From Chondrosia reniformis (Eukaryota; Porifera; Demospongiae; Chondrillida; Chondrillidae): a stretch of DNA of 64,000 nucleotides. Under the pieces are notes generated by a model that searched no databases, was not told the origin of the DNA, and worked only from the letters and a program-made list of their open reading frames with translations. The translations under genes and the position numbers were made by a program. The stretch covers positions 4,404,501 through 4,468,500 of the forward strand of contig OX359192.1 in assembly GCA_947172415.1 (NCBI GenBank), in the 5' to 3' direction. Below are positions 23,801 through 35,532 of the stretch, piece after piece. The first letter of the stretch is position 1; every line of letters starts with the position of its first letter.

Positions 23801-25712
23801 TTGTTGTATGTGCTAGTTATATGTACTAGTTGTATGTAGTAGTTGTATATTGTTATATATTTACTAGTTGTGTGTACTAACTGTATGTATATACTAGTTG
23901 TATATACTAGTTATATGTACTAGTTGTATGTACTTATCTGTACTAGTATTATGTGCTAGTTGTATGTTCTAGTAGGTAGTTGCATGTAATAGTTGTATGT
24001 ACTAGTTGTATGTACTAGTTGTATGGACTAGTTGTATGTACTAGTTGTATGTACTAGTTGTATATATGTTCTAGTAAGTAGTTGTATGTACTAGTTATAT
24101 CTACTAATTGTATGTACTAGCTGTATGGACTGGTGTATGTTCTAATTGTATATACTAGTTGTATGTACTAGTAACTATCAGAATATATTAGTTGTATGTA
24201 CCAGTTGTTTGAACTAGTTGTATGCAGTTATATATTCTACTTGTATGTACTAGTTGTGTGTATTTTTCGTATGTACTAGTAACTAGATGTATATATTTGT
24301 TGTATGTACTTGTTGTATATGTGTTCTAGTAAGTAGTTTTATGCACTAATTCTATGTTCTAATTGTATGTACTAGCTGTATGGACTAGTGTATGTGCTAA
24401 TTGTATATACTAGTTGTATGTACTAGTTGTATGTATTAGTTGTATATATGTACTAGTAACTAGTTGTATGTACTAGTTGTATGTACTAACTGTATGTGCT
24501 AGTTGTATGTAGTAGTAAGTAGTTGCAGGTACTAGTTATATGTACTAGTTGTATTTACTAGGTGTTTATACTAGAAACAATCTGTATTTACTAGTTGGAT
24601 ATAGTAATTGTATGAACTAGTTGTTTGTAGTTATATGTACTAGTTGTATGTACTAGTTGTATGCAATTATATATACTAGTTGTATATACTAGTTGCGTGA
24701 AATTGTTGTATGGACTAGTTATATGTACTAGTTGTGTGTACTAGCTGTATGTGTTAGTTATAAGTACTAGTTGTATGGACTAGCTGTATGTACTAGTTTT
24801 ATGTACTAGTAATTAATTGTATGTACTACTTATTTGTACTAGTTTTATGTAATTATCTCTAGTAGTTTAATGTACTAGTTGCATGTAATTGTTGTCCGTA
24901 CTATTTATATATACTAGTTGTAGTTACTAGTTGTATGTACTAGATTTATTTACTAGTTGTATGTACTAGTAGCTAGTTGCATGTATTAGTTGTATGTATT
25001 AGTTGTATGTACTAGTTTTATGTAGTAGTAACTATCAGTCTATACTAATTGTAAGTACTAGTTGTTTGAACTAGTGGTATCTAGTTATATGTACTACTTG
25101 TATGTACAAGTAGTGTGTATTTTTTATGTACTAGTTTTATTTACTAGTTGTACTTACTAGTTTTATGTACTAGTTGTATGTCATAGTTGTATGTACTAGT
25201 AACTAGATGTATGTACTTGTTGTATGTACTTGTTGTATATATGTTCTAGTGAGTAGTTGTACTCACTAGTTATATGTACTAGTAGTGTGTACTAGATGTA
25301 TGTACTAGTTGTTTGTAATAATTGTATATAATAGTTGTATGTACTAGTAATTAGTTGCATGTACTAGTTACATGTGCTAGTTGTTTTTACTAGGTGTATG
25401 AACTAGTAACAATCTGTATTTACCAGTTGTATATACTAGCTGTATGGACTATTTATGTGTAATTGTTGTATCTGCTTGTTATTTATATGTACTAGTTGTA
25501 TGAACTAGATGTACAAACTAGTAACTAGTTGTATGTATTAGTTGTATGCACTAGTTTTATGTACAAGCTGTATGTACCGGTTGTTATTACTAGTTTTATG
25601 TACTAGTTGTATGCAGAACTTGTGTGTACTAGTTGTATGTACTAGTAACTATCAGTGTATACTAGTTGTATCTACTAGTTGTTGGAACTAGCTGTATATA
25701 GTTATATGTACT
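20820..25712 (+). repeat. 13-bp satellite array, block 7
   Basis: TACTAGTTGTATG variants throughout, including a recent 338-bp tandem duplication, listed separately. No gene or other insert is seen. Confidence 0.95.
22093..22768 (+). repeat. Two tandem copies of a 338-bp unit
   Basis: The block starting TGTACTATCTACTAATTG at 22093 restarts at 22431 and runs to 22768 with no difference I can see. It contains the markers TGTACCCATTG, CAGTTGTTCGAAC and GTGCTATGGAGTAG in the same order both times. This is the youngest amplification visible in the array. Confidence 0.9.
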
Positions 25713-26029
25713 ATGTATATATATATATTTATGTATATATATATATCTGTCAAAAAATGGTGGACGTTCGGCTAGCTTTCGTTTTCTAGCTTAAAATTAC
25801 CTTTCTCTTCCTTAGGGTAGAACATTGAACGAACAAAATGGACTTAAAAACCACTCTTACTAATACTATGTAACGTAAAGCTTGCGCAAAAACGTTTTCT
25901 ACGAGATATGGCCTTGAAAAATTGACGGCCAACAAGAGTCGATCAGAAATCGGTTAACCGTATATCTATGAGAACCAGTCGCTTAGGGGCGCCTGGCGCC
26001 CTACGAGTTTTTTAAACTCGACCTCCTTG
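25713..26029 (+). repeat. Hairpin-ended element, copy 5, left end lost
   Basis: Shares the body of copies 2-4 (ATTGAACGAAC, TGTAACGTAAAGCTTG, ATTGACGGCCAACAAGAGTC) and the right end with two foldbacks (GGGCGCCTGGCGCCC and CGAGTTTTTTAAACTCG). The left GC hairpin and TTGTTTTCAG box are missing and replaced by a TATATA tract. It also has about 25 extra bases near 25895-25920 that the other copies lack. Confidence 0.75.
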
Positions 26030-29000
26030 TTAATGTACTGTACTAGTTATATGTGCTAGTTGTATTTACTAGTTGTATGTAATATATAGTAACTAATTGT
26101 ATGTACTAGCTTTATGTACTAGTTCTACGTACTAGTTTAAAGTACTAGCTGTATGTACTAATTGTATTTACTAGTTGTATGAACTAGTTCTTTGAAGTAG
26201 TTGTATGTACTAGCTGTATGTACCAGTTTCTATGGACTAGTTTTATGTACTAGTTGTATGTACTAGTTGTATTTACTAGTTGTATGTACTAATTGTTTGA
26301 ACTAGTTGTATGTAGTTATATGTACTAAGTGTATGGGCTAGTTGTGTGAAATTTGTATATCTACTAGTTATATTTACTAGTTGTAGTTACTAATTTATGT
26401 ACTAGTTGTTTGTACTAGTTGTATGTACTATTAACTAGATATATGTATTAGTTGTGTGTACTAGTTGTATGTACTAGTTCTAAGTTTTAGCTGTATGTAC
26501 AAGCTGTATGTACCTGTTGTATGTACTAGTTATAAGTTTTAGCTGTATGTACTAGCTGTATGTACTAGTTGTAGGTACTAATTGTATGTACTAGTAACAA
26601 GCTGTATTTACTAGTTGCATTTACTAGTTATATGTACCATTTTTTTGTACTAGTTGTATGTCGTTATATGTACTAGTGGTATGTACTAGTTGTGCGTAAT
26701 TGTTGTATTACTAATTATATATCCTAGTTGTATGTCGTTATATGTACTAGTGGTATGTGCTAGTTGTGCGTAACTGTTGTATTACTAATTATATATCCTA
26801 GTTGTATTTACTAGTTGCATGTTCTATATTGTAACTAGTTTTATGTACTAACTGTATGTACTAGTTCTATGTACTCATTTTATGTACTAGCTGTATGTAT
26901 AAGTAACTAGATATATGTACTAGATATATGTACTAGTTGTATGTACTTGTTTTATGTACGAGGTGTAACTACTAGTAACAATCTGTATTTACTAGCTGTT
27001 TGTACTAATTGTAAGTACTAATTGTAGGTACTAGTATCAATCTGTATTTAGTAGTTGCATGTACTAGTTATAGGTACTAGTAGTCTTTAAAAGTTGTGAG
27101 TACTAGGTGTATGTACTAGTAACAATTTGTATTTACTAGTTGTATGTACTAGTTGCATGTAGTTATATGTACTGGTTGTATATACTACTCGTGTGTAATT
27201 GTTGTATATACTACTTGTGTGTAAATGTTGTAAGTACTAATAATATATGCTAGTTGTTTATATATTAATAATTAGTACTAATTGTATGTACTAGTTGTAT
27301 GTACTAGTAAGTAGTTGCATGTACTAGTTGAATGCACTTGTTCTATGTATTAGTTTTATGTACTAGCTGTATATACTAGTTATATTTACTAGTTTTAGTT
27401 ACTAGTTTTATGTTCTAGTGGTATGTACTTGTTACCAGTTGTATGTATTAGTTGTATGTACTAGTTGTTTGTACTAGTTGTAGGAACTAGTCGTATGTAC
27501 TAGTTGTATGTACTAGTAACTAGTTCTATATACTAGTTAGATATACTAGTTGTATGTATTAGTTGTATATACTATTTTTATGCACTAGTTCTATGTACTA
27601 ATTGAAGCTTCTAGTTGCATGTACTAGTTGTAAGTACTAGTAACTAGTTGAATGTATTAGTTATATGTACTAGCTGTATGTACTAGGTGTATAAACTAGT
27701 TGTATGTACTAGTAACAATCTGTATTTACTACTTGAATGTACTAGTTGTATGTACAAGTTATATTTACTAGTTGTAGTTACTACATGTATGTACTAGTTA
27801 GATGTACTAGTTGCATGTACTAGTTGTATGTAACAATTGTATATACTAGTTGTATGTACTATTAGCTCTCTGTATGTACTAATTGTATGCACTAGTTGTA
27901 TGTATTAGTTGTATGTAGATATATGTACTACTTGTATGTACTAGTTGTGTGTAATGGTTGTATGTACTAGTTTTATATACAAGTTGTAGCTTCTAGTTGG
28001 ATGTACTAGTTGCATGTGCAATTTATGAGTACTAGTTATATGTACTAGTTCTATGTGCTACTTGTAACAATCTGTATTAACTACTTGTATGTACTAGTTG
28101 TATGTACTAGGTGTGTTTAGTAGTAACTAGATTTATGTACTAGTTATATTTACTCCTTGTATGTACTTGATGTATATACTAGTTGTATGTAATTATATGT
28201 ACTAGTTGTATATTTATAATAGTTGTATATAGAAGAAGAATGTAGTAGTAACTAGTTGTATGTACTATTTTTATGTACTAGTTGTATGTACTTGATACTA
28301 ATTGTATGTTCTAGTCGTATGTCCTTGTTATATTTACAAGTTGTATGTACTTGTAAGTCATCCTATTTACTAGATGTGCATAGTGGATGATTGTATTAGG
28401 AACCAGTTGTGTATAATAGTTGTATGTACCAGTTCTTTGTTCTAGTAATAGTACTAGTTGTACGTATTAATTGAATGTGCTAGTTGTATATACTACTTGT
28501 ATGTACTAGTTGTATGTACTAGTAACTAGTTGTATGTAGTAGTTAGATGTACTCTTTGCATGTAGCACTTTTATGTACTAGTTGTATGTATGGAAAAAAT
28601 AGGGGAACTAGTTGTATGTACTAGTAACAATCGGTATTTACTACTTGGGTGTAATAGTTGTATGTACTAGTTGTATGTAGTTATATGTACTAGGTGTAAA
28701 TACTAGATATATTTACTAGTTGTAGTTACTAATTGTATGTACTGTATAGTTGTATGGACTAGTTGTATGTACTAGTTGTATGTGCTAGTAACTAGTTGTA
28801 TGTACTAGTTGTATCTACTAGAAACTAACTGTATGTACTAGTAACTCTCTGTATGTACTAATGGTATGTACTATTTGTATGTACTAGTTGTATGCAGATA
28901 TATATGCTACTTTTATGTACCAGATGTGTGTAATGGTTGGATGTACTCATTGTGTTTACTTGTTGTATATAGTTATCAGTTGTATGTACTAGTTGTATGT

Positions 29001-29810
29001 ATTAGTAACTAGTTGAATGTACTAGTTATATGTACTAATTGTATGTACTAGTTGTATTTACCAGTTGTAGTTACTAATTGTATGTACTAGTTTTATGTAC
29101 TACTTGTATGTACCAGTTGTGTGTAATTTTTGTATGTACTACTAATTTGTACTAGTTGTAGTTATTAGTTGTTTGTATTTCTTGTGTACTGGTTGCATGT
29201 ACGAGTAACTGTATGTATGTACTAGTTGTATGTACTAGTTTTATGTGCTAGTTGTATGTACTAGTTTTATGTACTATATTCTAGATGTATATACTAATTG
29301 ATGTACTAGTTATATGTTCTAATTGTATTTACTAATTGTGTGTCATTGTTGTATGTACTAGTTCTTTATATTAGTTGTAGTTACTAGTTGTACCAATTGT
29401 ATGTACCAGTTGTTTTTATTAGTAACTATCTGTCTGTCCTAGTTGTATATACTAGTTTTATGTACTAGTTGTATGTAGTTATATGTACTAGTTGTGTGTA
29501 ATTGTTGTACGTACTAATTATATCTTCTATTTGTAGTAACTAGTTTTATGTACTAGTTGTATGTACTAGCATTATTTACTAGTAGTATGTACTACTTGTG
29601 TTTACTAATTGTATTGACTAGTTATATGTACTAGTAACAATCTGTATTTTCTAGTTGTATATACTAATTGTTTGTACTAGTTGTATGTAGTTATATGTAC
29701 TACTTGTATGTACTAGTTGTGTGTAAGTTTTGTGTAAACTAATTGTATTTAATAGTTGTATGTGTTAGTTGTATATACTAGTTGTATTTGCTAGTTGTAT
29801 GTACTAATCA
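26030..29810 (+). repeat. 13-bp satellite array, block 8
   Basis: A more divergent stretch of the same array with many internal variants. A 74-bp tandem duplication sits at 26651-26798. No gene is seen. Confidence 0.93.
26651..26798 (+). repeat. Two tandem copies of a 74-bp unit
   Basis: TAGTTGTATGTCGTTATATG begins at 26651 and again at 26725, and both copies end ATTATATATCC. The copies differ at only two or three bases. Confidence 0.85.
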
Positions 29811-29830
29811 GGGAGTACGGTAGTACTCCC
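29811..29830. repeat. Perfect 8-bp palindromic stem
   Basis: GGGAGTAC, GGTA loop, GTACTCCC. It abuts the left end of the TIR element at 29832 and is not part of the satellite, so it is either the true outer end of that element or a separate small insertion. Confidence 0.8.
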
Positions 29831-29831
29831 T

Positions 29832-30469
29832 ATGTAGGGATGGTGCGTTTTTTCGTTTTCCACATACATCGGTATAGGAGCAAAATCCCGAAATAGGCCG
29901 AAAATCGACAAAACAAGGCTATGTATAGCTAAATATATAATATACACACTCTAAATAGACCTTAAAGGCAAGCGAATATGTCCCTCTGGCGAAATAATAA
30001 ACTTTAAACATTCCCATTTTCGTCGTCTTCATATTCTTCTTATTCTTATTCTTCGTCAGCCATAACTAAAAAACTATACAAGCTTTTGGACTAATTGTTA
30101 AATGAATTTATTGCAAATTTTCCGAGCTGTATTCTTTTGTAGAACGAGAGCGATAACGCTATTATTGAGTATGACGGTTTTCATGGCCCCAGAGTGAAGG
30201 CATCAATAATTTCGCCATTTTAATGACGTAATAATCAGTCGAAGATTGTGAAACCAAAAATTGTATAAAATTATAATTCCTAGCCCATACTCCATAAAAA
30301 GTACAGAAACTAGAAATATTAAAAATTTTCTACAAAAATAGTGAAGATGTGGGGCATTAGCTATACATGAATCCTACAAGCAAGGGTGTTGTATGATTCA
30401 TGCATAGCTAATGCTTCACTGTGTAAAATCCCTTTCTTGTTTCTCTACTTTTTGTGCCATCCCTACATC
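29832..30469. mobile_element. Non-coding TIR element, hAT-like ends
   Basis: The left end reads ATGTAGGGATGGTGC and the right end is its inverted counterpart GTGCCATCCCTACAT, with two mismatches. TAGGGATG-type ends resemble those of some hAT transposons, but I see no convincing 8-bp target duplication. The inside is AT-rich, has no ORF, and includes a nested foldback at its right side. It is probably a MITE or a deletion derivative. Confidence 0.6.
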
Positions 30470-30498
30470 TTCACTAGAAAATTTTTAATATTTCTAGT
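30309..30498. repeat. Nested foldback (imperfect palindrome)
   Basis: ACTAGAAATATTAAAAATTT at the left is inverted at the right end (30465-30498), together with GTGAAGATGT. Inside it, ATTAGCTATACATGAATC pairs with GATTCATGCATAGCTAAT at 17 of 18 positions. The structure straddles the right TIR of the surrounding element, so two insertion or inversion events are layered here. Confidence 0.75.
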
Positions 30499-31076
30499 TG
30501 TATTTACTAATTGTGTGTAATTGTTGTATGTACTAGTTATTTGTACTAGTTGTATGAACTAGATGTACGTACTAGTAACTAGTTGTAGGTATTAGTTGTA
30601 TGTACTAGTTGTATGTTATAATTGTATGAACTAGTTTTATGTACTAGTTGTATGTACTATATAGTTATATACTAGTTGTATGTATTAGTTGTATATACTA
30701 GTTGTATGTACTAGTTGTATGTACTAGTTGCATGTATTAACTTTATGTATTAGTTATGTACTAGATGCATGTACTAGTTCGAATAACTAGTTTTATGTAC
30801 TAGTATTGGTAATATTTACTAGTTGTAGGTACTAGCTTTTTGCACTAGTTGTATGTACTAGTACCAGTTATATTTACTAATTATAGGTATTAGTTGTATG
30901 TAGTAGTTGTATGTTCTAACTGTTTGAACTAGTTCTATGTACTAATTGTATGTACTAGCTGCATGTACTAGGAGTAGTACTAGTTGTATGCACTAGTACT
31001 AGCACTACAACTAGTACATACAATACTAGTTGTAGTACTAATTGCATGTAGTAGTTGTGTTTTCTAATTTTATGTA
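30499..31076 (+). repeat. 13-bp satellite array, block 9, with local inversion
   Basis: TACTAGTTGTATG variants. At about 30990-31050 the orientation briefly flips: AGTACTAGTTGTATGCAC is followed by GCACTACAACTAGTAC, then forward repeats resume. Confidence 0.9.
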
Positions 31077-32254
31077 GCCGAACCTGCATTTAAGGGTCCC
31101 TGAAGCTTTACAACTTATTCCCGAGTAAAAATGGCCGCCAATTTTCAAACCTTGGGCTATGAAGCCGTACAGAAGACCTTACCAATGGTAAAAATGGCCA
31201 TCCAACTCGATAAAAGGTCCCAGAAGCTCTACGACCTGTCTGTAAATAAAAATGGCCGCCGATTTCAAAAGTTTGAGATAGGCAGCTCTAACAAAGACTC
31301 TCCCGATGGTAAAAATGATTGACATACCCAATATAAGCATCCCTGAAGCTCTATGACCTCTCTCGGAGTTCTAAATGGTCGCCGATTTCGAAAATATAGG
31401 CAATGAAGCCGTACCGAAGACCTTTCCTAGGATAAAAATGGTGGCTGAACCCGATTTAAGGGTCCTCGAATCCCTGCGACCTATCTCCCCGTTAAAAATG
31501 GCAGCCGATTACTAAAATATGAGCTACAAAGCCGTACCAAAAACGGTTCCGAGGGTAAAAATGGCCGCCACACCCGATTTAAGGGTCACCAAACTCTACA
31601 ACCTATCACTGAGTTAAAAATGAGAGCCGATTTCGAAAAAATCGGCGATTCAGCTGTACTGAAGACCGTTCCTAGGGTAAATGTCTGCCTCACCGGATTT
31701 AAGGGTCCCCAAAGCTCTACGAAACATCACAGTTAAAAATGGCCGCCGATTTCGCAATAATGGGTATAAAGCCGTACGAAAGACGGTTCCCAGGATAAAA
31801 ATGGCCGCCGAACTTGATTAAATGGTCCCTGAAGTTCTACAACCTTTATTCGAGTTAAAAATGGCTGCCAGTTTTGAAAATATTGGGTTTACAGCCGTAC
31901 CAAAGACCGTTTCGTGGATAAAAATGACCGCCGAATCCGATTAAAAGGTCCCGAAGCTCTACGACCCATTTCCTAGTTAAAAATGGCCACCAAATGTATG
32001 TGGTATGAAGCTGTGCTGAAGACCGTCCATAGGATAAAAATTGCCGCCTAAGCCGATTAAAGGGTCCCCGAAACTCTATTATTTATCTCTGAGTTAAAAA
32101 TGGCCACTGATTTCAAAAATATAGGCTATGAATACATACAGAAGACTGTTCCGAGGATAAAAACTGCTGCCTGACCCGATTAAAGGGTTCTTGAAGCTCT
32201 ACAATCTATCTCCGAGTTATAAATGGCCACCAATTTTGAAAATATGGGCTATGG
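31077..32254 (+). repeat. 122-bp satellite, block A
   Basis: About 9.6 tandem copies of a 121-123-bp unit. Each unit has two AAAAATGGCCGCC-like boxes, a GATTAAAGGGTCCC box, GAAGCTCTACGACCTATCTC and CCGTTCCTAGG (spacing 31426, 31549, 31671). A 63-codon open stretch at 31131 is repeat-encoded and is not a gene. The block stops mid-unit at GGGCTATGG and resumes as block B about 9 kb later. Confidence 0.95.
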
Positions 32255-32285
32255 CCTCTCTTCTTCTCTTTTTTTCTTCTCCTCT

Positions 32286-32480
32286 TCAGCCTTCTGCTTT
32301 TCTATTGTCATTCTTCTGCTGACTTGTTCTTCCACCTTCATTGTAATCAAAGAATTTACTCCCTTTGGTTTTTCTATTTTTTCTCTTTAAGTATTGTTGC
32401 TGATTGTGCCATTTATAAGTCTTTCTGTAACTTCTTGATGGGAATCTCCCTGATGTTGACTGATAGTATCCATTTTCCAT
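32286..32480 (-). CDS. Small basic hypothetical protein (64 codons)
   Basis: I do not recognise this protein. The ATG at 32480 opens 64 codons rich in Lys, Arg, Gln, Asn and Tyr (start MENGYYQSTSGRF). A second ATG in another frame, 7 bases later, gives MDTISQHQGDSHQEVTE, then a stop, then a highly charged helix-like tail (IEKQKAEEEKKKREEE) that reaches the edge of the 122-bp satellite. Either frame could be the real one, and the gene may be spliced or truncated where satellite begins. What makes it worth listing is the promoter-like DNA just upstream: a TATA box about 64 bases before the ATG and three CCAAT boxes. Confidence 0.35.
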   Translation of the reverse strand: MENGYYQSTSGRFPSRSYRKTYKWHNQQQYLKRKNRKTKGSKFFDYNEGGRTSQQKNDNRKAEG

Positions 32481-32543
32481 TATTTAGAGTCTTATTTCTT
32501 TAGCTGTTTTCTATTCAATATGATTTCTGTCTTTAGTCATCTA

Positions 32544-32660
32544 TATTTATACTTGTTAGGAGGATACTTGGAAAATAAGTTATCCAATCAGATTAATGAT
32601 TAGGGTAGGATACCATGAAAATTGTGTTAGCCAATGAAGTTGTGACTTAAAGAACCAATC
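32544..32660 (-). promoter_or_regulatory. TATA box and three CCAAT boxes
   Basis: Read on the minus strand, TATAAATA lies at 32551-32544. Three inverted CCAAT boxes lie upstream (plus-strand CCAAT at 32584, 32631 and 32655, two of them within CCAATCAGATTA). The spacing is like a compact Pol II promoter directing transcription toward the small ORF at 32480. Confidence 0.5.
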
Positions 32661-33076
32661 AGATTAGCTTAAACAGATGATGTTTCATCACCTAAGCATG
32701 CATTAACTGGCTATGAATACAGCCGTATTCAACACATGAAATATTTATTATAATGTATGTCTAAAGGAAAAGCTAATGAAGTGTGGTACAAAATAATAAA
32801 TAATTATTATTGTATTGTTTGAAGCCATATTAATGAATATATATTGTATTATATTGTAGTGTTGAACACGTCTCCCAATGTTGTTCCATCCTGTGTACAC
32901 GGGTTACAAAAAGGTATGGCAGCTTTGTGTACTTAGCAGATGTTATTTACTTACTTCATCTTTAAACTTGAACTTGATGTGTTGCTTGTTGGTTGTCCAC
33001 TGCCACTCCAAATCAGGAACCACCATCAGTACACTATAGCACTATTCAGGCTCTAGCCTAAACTCCCTTAGTAGCT
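32661..33076. other. Unassigned AT-rich spacer
   Basis: Unique AT-rich sequence between the promoter-like region and the 3' end of the broken minus-strand gene. No ORF, repeat or RNA gene is recognised. Confidence 0.5.
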
Positions 33077-33575
33077 TCACAGTTTTTCTAAATTTTTTTC
33101 TACTGCCTTGTATATGTCATCATTCTCTGTTGACAGGTCTTTTTCACCTATATTGGCTTGAATCAACCTGTCCAATTGTTTTTTGGTATCTACCTTAAGC
33201 TTGAAAAGTTGGCTTTTCAATTTATGCATGAGGTACTTGTGGGTTTGCCTAATATCTAGGGGTATTGGCCTAAGTACTTTTAGCTGTTTTCTACACCTGT
33301 CCAGTTGTAGCAATTCATTTGATGGGCAAAGTACTTGGTGAAGTGCCCTTGCCAAACTAGAAGTATAGCATTCACCTGTAGTGTCTGTACATACATTGGC
33401 ATACGTCATTTCTTCTTTTGTAGGCTCAGACTCCCAGTATCTACCATCTTCTTCAGTTATAGGACTGATTGCAATATTAGTTTGCAATTGTGGTTGATAG
33501 TGGGAAATGGGGGTAGACATAGATGGACCCTGACTGGAGCTATCTGTACTTAATGGTACATCAATGCTTTTTCTA
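33077..33575 (-). pseudogene. Broken orphan gene, C-terminal segment 2
   Basis: Continues the previous segment in another frame from SIDVPLSTDSSSQGPSM. The end is helix-rich and charged (HKLKSQLFKLKVDTKKQLDR, KAVEKNLEKL), possibly a coiled coil. The TGA at 33077 is followed by further stops, so it is a likely natural C terminus. Confidence 0.5.
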
Positions 33576-34530
33576 AGTTGGATTTTGGAGGTGATGTACT
33601 ACAATCATCTGGCTCTTCGTTAGTACAGGTGTCCATTTCATCCATATGACTACAATAACCTCTAACATTTAATAGATGTCCAGGAATTGTTTCCGTTACT
33701 TGGCCCTGTTCATTGTAAATTTTTATCTCAAAACTTGGAATATCAACATTTCCATTTAACAGTTGGAGCCATTCACCTCTAGCCTGTGTGACTACATCTT
33801 GTAATGTAGAATCCCTAAAATGTAGAAGGCTAGGTCCCTTCTCAATATAATTAGGATGACTGTCACCATGAAAGATGATGTCTGACTCACTTTGGTTAAT
33901 GTCCCACCAGTGACCTTTACCTGGTGTTAGGAAAGGTGCTGTTCTTTCCAAATGTGCTTGCCAGCTGTATGGCCTCTCTCTTGTGTATTTGAGTGGTACT
34001 TCAGTGCCACTGAATTGTTTTAGAAATTTTGCAGCCTGTTTGACTCTACTGTCACTTTCATGTACAGTTACTGTGGTTGAGCCATATAATATCTCTTTGG
34101 CCTCTAATCCTATCAGCAGATTAGGAATCAGAGTGTCTGATTTCCTATTACTAGTATCCCTTACACACGTTTTTGCCTTTTGGAAGATCTGCTCTTCACT
34201 TTCAGTTTTGACAGACCTATTATTGATAATCTCTTGCTGAACAGGGCCATGATTTAACAAGGCATGGAAATAGACTCCATGTAAGGCAGTTTCATGTGGG
34301 TTTGGGAATAAATCCACACTTAGTTCATGATGTAGCCAGCAGCAGTTGTAAAATCTCAATATTTGTTTAGGGCACCTCGCAACATCTTCAGAATAAAGAC
34401 ATTGGCTTATTTGAACTAGAGTCAAAAACAGTGTTTGGATTTTCCAACTTGCTCTAGCATTTGATTACATTTGATAAATATGTATAACAGCACACCTAAT
34501 ATCACATCCTGAAACATGTTGACCCTAAGC
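33550..34530 (-). pseudogene. Broken orphan gene, C-terminal segment 1
   Basis: Open frame with one TAA near 34452. Blocks seen include FYNCCWLHHELSVDLFPNP, HGVYFHALLNHGPVQQE, LIPNLLIGLEAKEILYG, SWQAHLERTAPFLTPGKG and LLHFRDSTLQDVVTQARG. It runs to a false stop at 33550 caused by a frameshift in an A-run near 33565. Confidence 0.6.
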
Positions 34531-34531
34531 C

Positions 34532-34830
34532 CTAACCTATAGGCAAGTGATGGCTCTTAGAGGTCTCAGTAATTAGATGCATGGCATACCCTTTGAAATT
34601 ATGAAGAGGCTCACAGTCTAATACACAATATTTTTGTAAGTTTACAGTTTTTAGAGACTCCATGGGATAGGGCAAAAGTAAAGTTGGAACTCTTTGAACA
34701 CCTTTCAATTCATTTTCAAGTTTGTTTTCTAGCTGAGGTTGTGTAAAGTCATAAATGTCCATAAAACCTCTTTTTTTAAGCTCTTCTAGTAACTCTTTCT
34801 TTTTAAGTTTATCAAAAGGTTTATTGAATT
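34532..34830 (-). pseudogene. Broken orphan gene, SAP-like segment
   Basis: Reads FDKLKKKELLEELKKRGF followed by QLENKLENELKGVQRVPTLLL and CEPLHNFKGYAMHLITE. The first part has the spacing and Leu/Lys pattern of a SAP DNA-binding helix pair. The M at 34762 is internal, and the segment begins after a frameshift near 34830 and ends in a frameshift near 34535. Confidence 0.55.
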
Positions 34831-34866
34831 AGGCTGCTTACCAGCATTACCACCAATTGCTAAGAG

Positions 34867-35451
34867 TTACATTTCAGTCAGTGACCTAGGAGGTTGTCTT
34901 AGTGGTACAGCTTGATCTATGAATCTACTAAGGTGTACACCATAGCTACAAGGATAATTTCCTCCCTGTTGGGTCCCATGTTCAAACTGGACTGCAGGCT
35001 TATCACCAATAAAGAACTGTAATACATCAGTGATCTCAATTCCTTTAGACATTTTTACTTTCTCACTAATCTCTGATAAGCAATCTAACCTGTCGGAGAT
35101 AAAATTAGCTTGTGAGCTGTGACTAGAAGTTGAAAAACCAACAAGGTGAATTTCAGGTTTTTCAACTATTTCCTGAATTGATAGCTTCCTTTTTTTAACA
35201 GGAACTTCAGAATTTGTATAAAATACTGCTGGATCATATGCAGTTTTAACTGTTATCAGTAAGAGACCATAGGAAAGTAAAGTAGAATGGTCATGCCACA
35301 TTATTCGGTGTCTCTTTCTTTGCAATTTTTTGAATGTATGTTCTATTTCAGGTCTAGAAAGGGATTCACAATTACTAATGTATTTGCTAACTTCTGATCT
35401 AAGAGAGGTAAGAGACATTTTTGTAATTTCCTCATCAGTAGTTATTCTCAT
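34867..35451 (-). pseudogene. Broken orphan gene, central segment
   Basis: 194 codons starting MRITTDEEITKM at the edge of the LINE target duplication. It contains IMWHDHSTLLSYGLLL, AYDPAVFYTNSE, QANFISDRLDCLSEI and VQFEHGTQQGGNYPC, the most recognisable blocks of the family. It ends in TAA at 34867-34869; beyond it the same frame goes on with LLAIGGNAGKQPNS, so this stop is again internal. No catalytic motif is recognised. Confidence 0.6.
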
Positions 35452-35461
35452 ATATTAACTA
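35450..35461 (+). repeat. Left 12-bp target duplication of the LINE
   Basis: ATATATTAACTA, repeated at 38793-38804 directly after the A-tail of the LINE. It marks insertion by target-primed reverse transcription. Confidence 0.85.
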
Positions 35462-35532
35462 GTTGGAGAAAATGGTCGACCATCGCATTTTCTGAAGTAG
35501 ACGGACAGCATTTCCACCAGCGCTCTTCCATC

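Noticed and set aside
1..31076. CRISPR-like array
   Set aside because: Short 13-bp units with no spacers of defined length, eukaryotic context; a satellite.
31131..31322. 63-codon frame starting MAANFQTLGYEAVQ
   Set aside because: Lies wholly in the 122-bp satellite; the unit length is not a multiple of three and the frame is not kept in other copies.
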